A DNA stretch of 64,000 nt from Halichoerus grypus (lineage: Eukaryota > Chordata > Mammalia > Carnivora > Phocidae): assembly GCF_964656455.1 (NCBI RefSeq), contig NC_135721.1, positions 88,950,754 through 89,014,753 of the forward strand, given 5' to 3'. The notes beneath the pieces were generated by a model. It made no database searches. It was given only the letters and a program-made list of their open reading frames with translations, and was not told where the DNA came from. A program made the position numbers and the translations under genes. This document shows, piece by piece, positions 60,676-64,000 of the stretch. How positions within the stretch are numbered: position 1 is the first letter of the stretch; each line of letters opens with the position of its first letter.

Positions 60676-61893
60676 AAGGGAGAGAGCAGGGAGAGGGGCA
60701 GAGAGAGAGGGAGAGAATCTTAAGCAGGCTCCATGCCTAGCATGGGGCCTGATGTGGGGCTTGATCTCACAACCCTGAGATCATGACCTGAGCCAAAATC
60801 AAGAGTTGGACGCTTAACCAACTGAGCCACCCAGGTGCCCCTTACCTTTATATTTAACTTGGCAAGATGGCCTTGACTAAAATGTTGTGTTATAAAGGAC
60901 TATTATATATGATCTTATTTTTCTAAAACCTCTATATTCTGAGACATAGTAATAAACTTTGAAAATAAGATCCCAAAATGTTAACAGTGAATGGAATCCT
61001 ACCTCATTTAAGTTTTCTTCTTCATATTTCCTATATTTTTTGAAAAAAAAATTTTTTTTCCACAATGAACATGTAATATCTGAATAATCAATGAAGTAAT
61101 TTCCATTTTGGAAGAAGTATGTGTACCACTTCTAGATATCTGTGGCTGTATTTTAAAGATCTAATGGATAGTTCTTTTTAGTAAAGTAAAATCAATAAAG
61201 AGTTAATTGGTAATTCAAATAATTAAGCTTAATTTTGTCAGTGTTTAGGAAAAGTGTAGCTGAATTCATATATTTATGTAGGTCTTTAGCAAAAATAATG
61301 TTTTTATATTCTTTCTGAAGTTGATGTTCTCTAATAAAAATTATTACTGCTATCAAGTAGATTGATTAGGTCCAGAATTTGGCCCCTGAATCTTCTATTA
61401 TAGTAGCTGCATGTATGGAGGGCTATACTGGTTTGTTGAACTGTTTCATTTTACTTTAAGTTGCTAACTTTAAGCTTCCGGTATTCAGAAGAAGTGGAAG
61501 CCAGTGAAAAATACACTCTTACTGACCACATGTCAAATTTTTAATTGGTTTAAACTTCAGTGTAACTTCTTGATTTTGTAGGTAAGAACAATATTTTGTG
61601 GCATTAAACATTATTCTTGACCTACCTTTCTCCTCTTTTAAAGTAATTTATAAGAATGTGATAAAACAGTTAAAAATTGAATTGACAAAGGGAAAAGTCT
61701 TCCTTGACCTGTCTGTTTTATTGTCTTGCCTTATGGTTAATGTTTGTAATTATACCTTATGTTATCATTATACCTTGGTCACTAGCATAGAATACGGTTT
61801 GTTTATTTATTTATTTATTTTAATGTAAATTTCCTTAAAGAGGGTGAAGAAAATATAACTTTTGTGATTGGTTTACCTTTTTTTAAATTCTAG
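60274..61893 (+). other. REV1: REV1 intron 2
   Basis: GTGTGT donor to a TTTTTTTAAATTCTAG acceptor. It contains one Can-SINE at 60631-60841 and otherwise AT-rich unassigned DNA. Confidence 0.85.
60631..60841 (-). mobile_element. Can-SINE, antisense, with CT/CTTT-rich tail
   Basis: Tail side is TTTCTTTCTTTCTC plus a (CT)n run. Head ends GAGCCACCCAGGTGCCCC. Duplication TTATCTTTACATTT (60617-60630) recurs as TTACCTTTATATTT (60842-60855). Confidence 0.95.
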
Positions 61894-62020
61894 GGTGGGT
61901 ATATGGCTGCCAAGGTCCAGAAATTGGAGGAACAATTTCGATCAGATGCTACTATACAGAAGGATGGAACTTCATCTACGATTTTTAGTGGAGTTGCCAT
62001 TTACGTTAATGGATATACAG
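61894..62020 (+). CDS. REV1: REV1 coding segment 2 (exon 3, start of BRCT region)
   Basis: Continues the REV1 frame as GGYMAAKVQKLEEQF, then KDGTSSTIFSGVAIYVNGYT, adding residues 19-60 plus one base (127 bp, phase 1 at the end). IFSGVAIYVNGYT is the first strand-loop of the REV1 BRCT domain, which in the known protein begins near residue 44 and binds PCNA and DNA 5' ends. Flanked by a CTAG acceptor ending at 61893 and donor GTTGAG at 62021, a valid but weaker GT site. No frameshift or stop. The next exons lie beyond the window. Confidence 0.95.
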
Positions 62021-64000
62021 GTTGAGTCCTTTTTACTTTTTAGGTACCCTCTTTTGGCATGTACTTTTATTAGGATTGAGAGTGATTTGTTTTAAATTCT
62101 GTTTTTATTTATCTTCTATATAAAAATGATAAAATCCTCTACTTAGAGTCTTTTCCTTTTCCTTTTTGTCCCACCTATACTTGCCATTGTGTTTTTCATA
62201 ATTTTTATCGAAGTACATAGTTTTATTTTATTTTATTTTTTTAATTTATTATTTTTTTAAAGATTTTTTTATTTATTTGATAGAGACACAGTGAGAGAGG
62301 GAACACAAGCAGGGGGGAGTGGAAGAGGGAGAAGCAGGCTTCCCACCGAGCAGGGAGCCCAATGTGGGGCTCGATTCCAGGATGCTGGGATCATGACCTG
62401 AGCTGAAGGCAGATGCTTAACAACTGAGCCACCCAGGCGCCCCGAAGTACATAGTTTTAAAAAGCCAAATGAGGTTTAAAATGGAAAACAGTCTTCTTTC
62501 GTAACCATGTGACGGGAGGCTCATCACACATGTATGGGGCATGTACACTATGAGCTTCAGTATAGTGGGAACTGGTAGGGCCATTTCATTGGTGAATTTC
62601 CAACTGTAATTATGCATAGGTCCTTTTGAGCTGATGGGAGAGGAGAGTTGTGTGTGTGTTAGATGTCCCAGAATCTTACTTAGAGAAGATACAAACCTAA
62701 CTGCTGGCATTTTGGTTGCCATGGGGGAAGGATGGGGCCACAATTCTCACAGTTTAGAAAACAGAATTTCATTTCATCTTCCTCTTCTTTTTTTTCATCC
62801 CCTACATCCACTTCTCCCCTCTCGTATGCCTGTTGTCATTGAGTCCAGTCACTGGAAGGGACAGGATAATCTTTCTTTTTTGTGAGTGGAAATGGAGATC
62901 TGGACTTCTAATTTGTCTCTCAGACAGAATTTCAACCATAACTTCTTGTTTTATGATCTGTTCACATGGCCACTTTTGAAGGTGCCCAGTGCCTCTTTTT
63001 CTTGGCACTGAGTTTCTCTTGCTTTCACTGGCACCAAGCAGACTCTTCTGTGCTTCCACATAGCCAGCTTAGATTTTATCTTTCTATGATCTGTAAAGTT
63101 ATCATTAGTCTGTTGGCTATCAGCTTTTATTACTAAAGTTTTCATTCTCTTGAGAATTCTTCTCCTCTTAAGATCATTTTATGTATTTTTTTTAAGTGAA
63201 TGGCTGTAAATATTTGTGTCATTCTGTGATATTTATCCCTCTCTGCTTCTCAGCTGGCTGTTACTTGCTTTTCTTTGAGGTCTCTTTATACGTCACTTCC
63301 CCTAACTTGTCTGATTGTCTTCCTGCTGGGGTAGGTGACTTCTCATGCTCCTGTGGGGCTGTGACTCCTTAGTATCTTACCATTTATTGGATCTTATTGT
63401 AGTTGCCTGTTTACTGGATAAGAGCAAGAGTTACATTTTCATGTTTTCATTACTGTTGTACTGTGTCTCTACAGTGACTGGGCATTAACCACTCAGGAAA
63501 TATTTATTGAATTAAAATTAAGTTTTAATTAACGGCTACATTTTCCTGGTTGAGTTTTATCGGGCATCGTTGACAATGAATTTAGTCTAAGAATGTTATC
63601 TCAAAATGAATGCTGGTGCAGCTTTGGGAAAGTTCATAAGATGCAACTTTTCTGCTTAGATATCCTGGAACATTCAAGCTCCACAGACTTTTCTGAGATG
63701 CATTATAAAGATTATAAGTGTTAAAAAGAAAGAAACATTGCTTGTTGCATTAGCCAGTAGTAGAAGTCCCCAGTTAATGAGGGCACCCTTATTCATATAA
63801 GAAGAAAGAGATTCTTTGTGTGAGGGAGGAAAAAAAAATACTATAGTGATCACTACCATAGTTGAGAATCGAATTCTAATTCTACTTTTGTCACCATTTT
63901 TGTGTGACCGTAAGACATTTTCTCTATGGACCTGTTTTATTTGGACCCAGTTTTATCCCTATCTTTTTCATGATTATCCCTGTCCTTTTCATTATTTTCC
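62021..64000 (+). other. REV1: REV1 intron 3, 5' part (runs off the window)
   Basis: Starts with GTTGAG. It holds one antisense Can-SINE and otherwise unassigned AT-rich DNA. No further exon is recognisable before the window end. Confidence 0.8.
62226..62442 (-). mobile_element. Can-SINE, antisense, 17-bp target duplication
   Basis: AAAGATTTTTTTATTTATTT through GAGCCACCCAGGCGCCC. The exact duplication CGAAGTACATAGTTTTA is at 62209-62225 and 62443-62459. Confidence 0.95.

Overview
This is a mammalian nuclear genome window from a carnivoran. About 28 copies of the tRNA-Lys-derived Can-SINE are scattered through it, with heads reading like GGGGCGCCTGGGTGGCTCAG and tails like AATAAATAAAATCTT. 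That family is specific to Carnivora. The subtype looks more like seals or mustelids (arctoid caniforms) than dog- or cat-specific types, but this is a judgement from memory of the consensus.

Two protein-coding genes are present, both on the + strand and both only partly inside the window. At the left edge is the last coding exon of AFF3 (41-162), followed by a long stretch free of recent repeats that is probably its 3' UTR (to about 8.2 kb). At the right is the 5' part of REV1: a CpG-island promoter and non-coding exon 1 (about 30.65-31.97 kb), an intron 1 of about 28.8 kb, exon 2 with the ATG (60210-60273), exon 3 (61894-62020, the start of the BRCT region), and the beginning of intron 3. 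The AFF3-REV1 order and shared strand match the human 2q11.2 arrangement as I remember it.

Region by region: 0-8.2 kb, AFF3 terminal exon and putative 3' UTR, with a (TG)n/(CA)n pair able to form a long RNA stem. 8.2-30.6 kb, intergenic DNA rich in old repeats (L1, L2, MER20, an endogenous-retrovirus pro-pol relic, a (GAAA)n tract, a few Can-SINEs). 30.6-32 kb, the REV1 CpG island. 32-60.2 kb, REV1 intron 1, with many antisense Can-SINEs, two antisense L1s (one of 4.6 kb with two nested SINEs), L2, MIR, MER5A and two related LTR-like copies. 60.2-64 kb, REV1 exons 2-3 and flanking introns.

The least ordinary observations are these. (1) A 97-bp segment at 13941-14037 recurs in inverted orientation at 14652-14746, without a substitution, and the second copy interrupts an L2 tail; this looks like a recent templated inverted insertion. 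(2) A predicted 12-codon uORF spans the REV1 exon 1/exon 2 junction, and its TGA overlaps the REV1 ATG as ATGA. (3) A very short-loop G-quadruplex motif lies just inside intron 1 of REV1, a gene whose product helps replicate G-quadruplexes. (4) Nested inverted repeats sit just after the AFF3 stop codon. I saw no prokaryote-like system, CRISPR array or wholly new gene.
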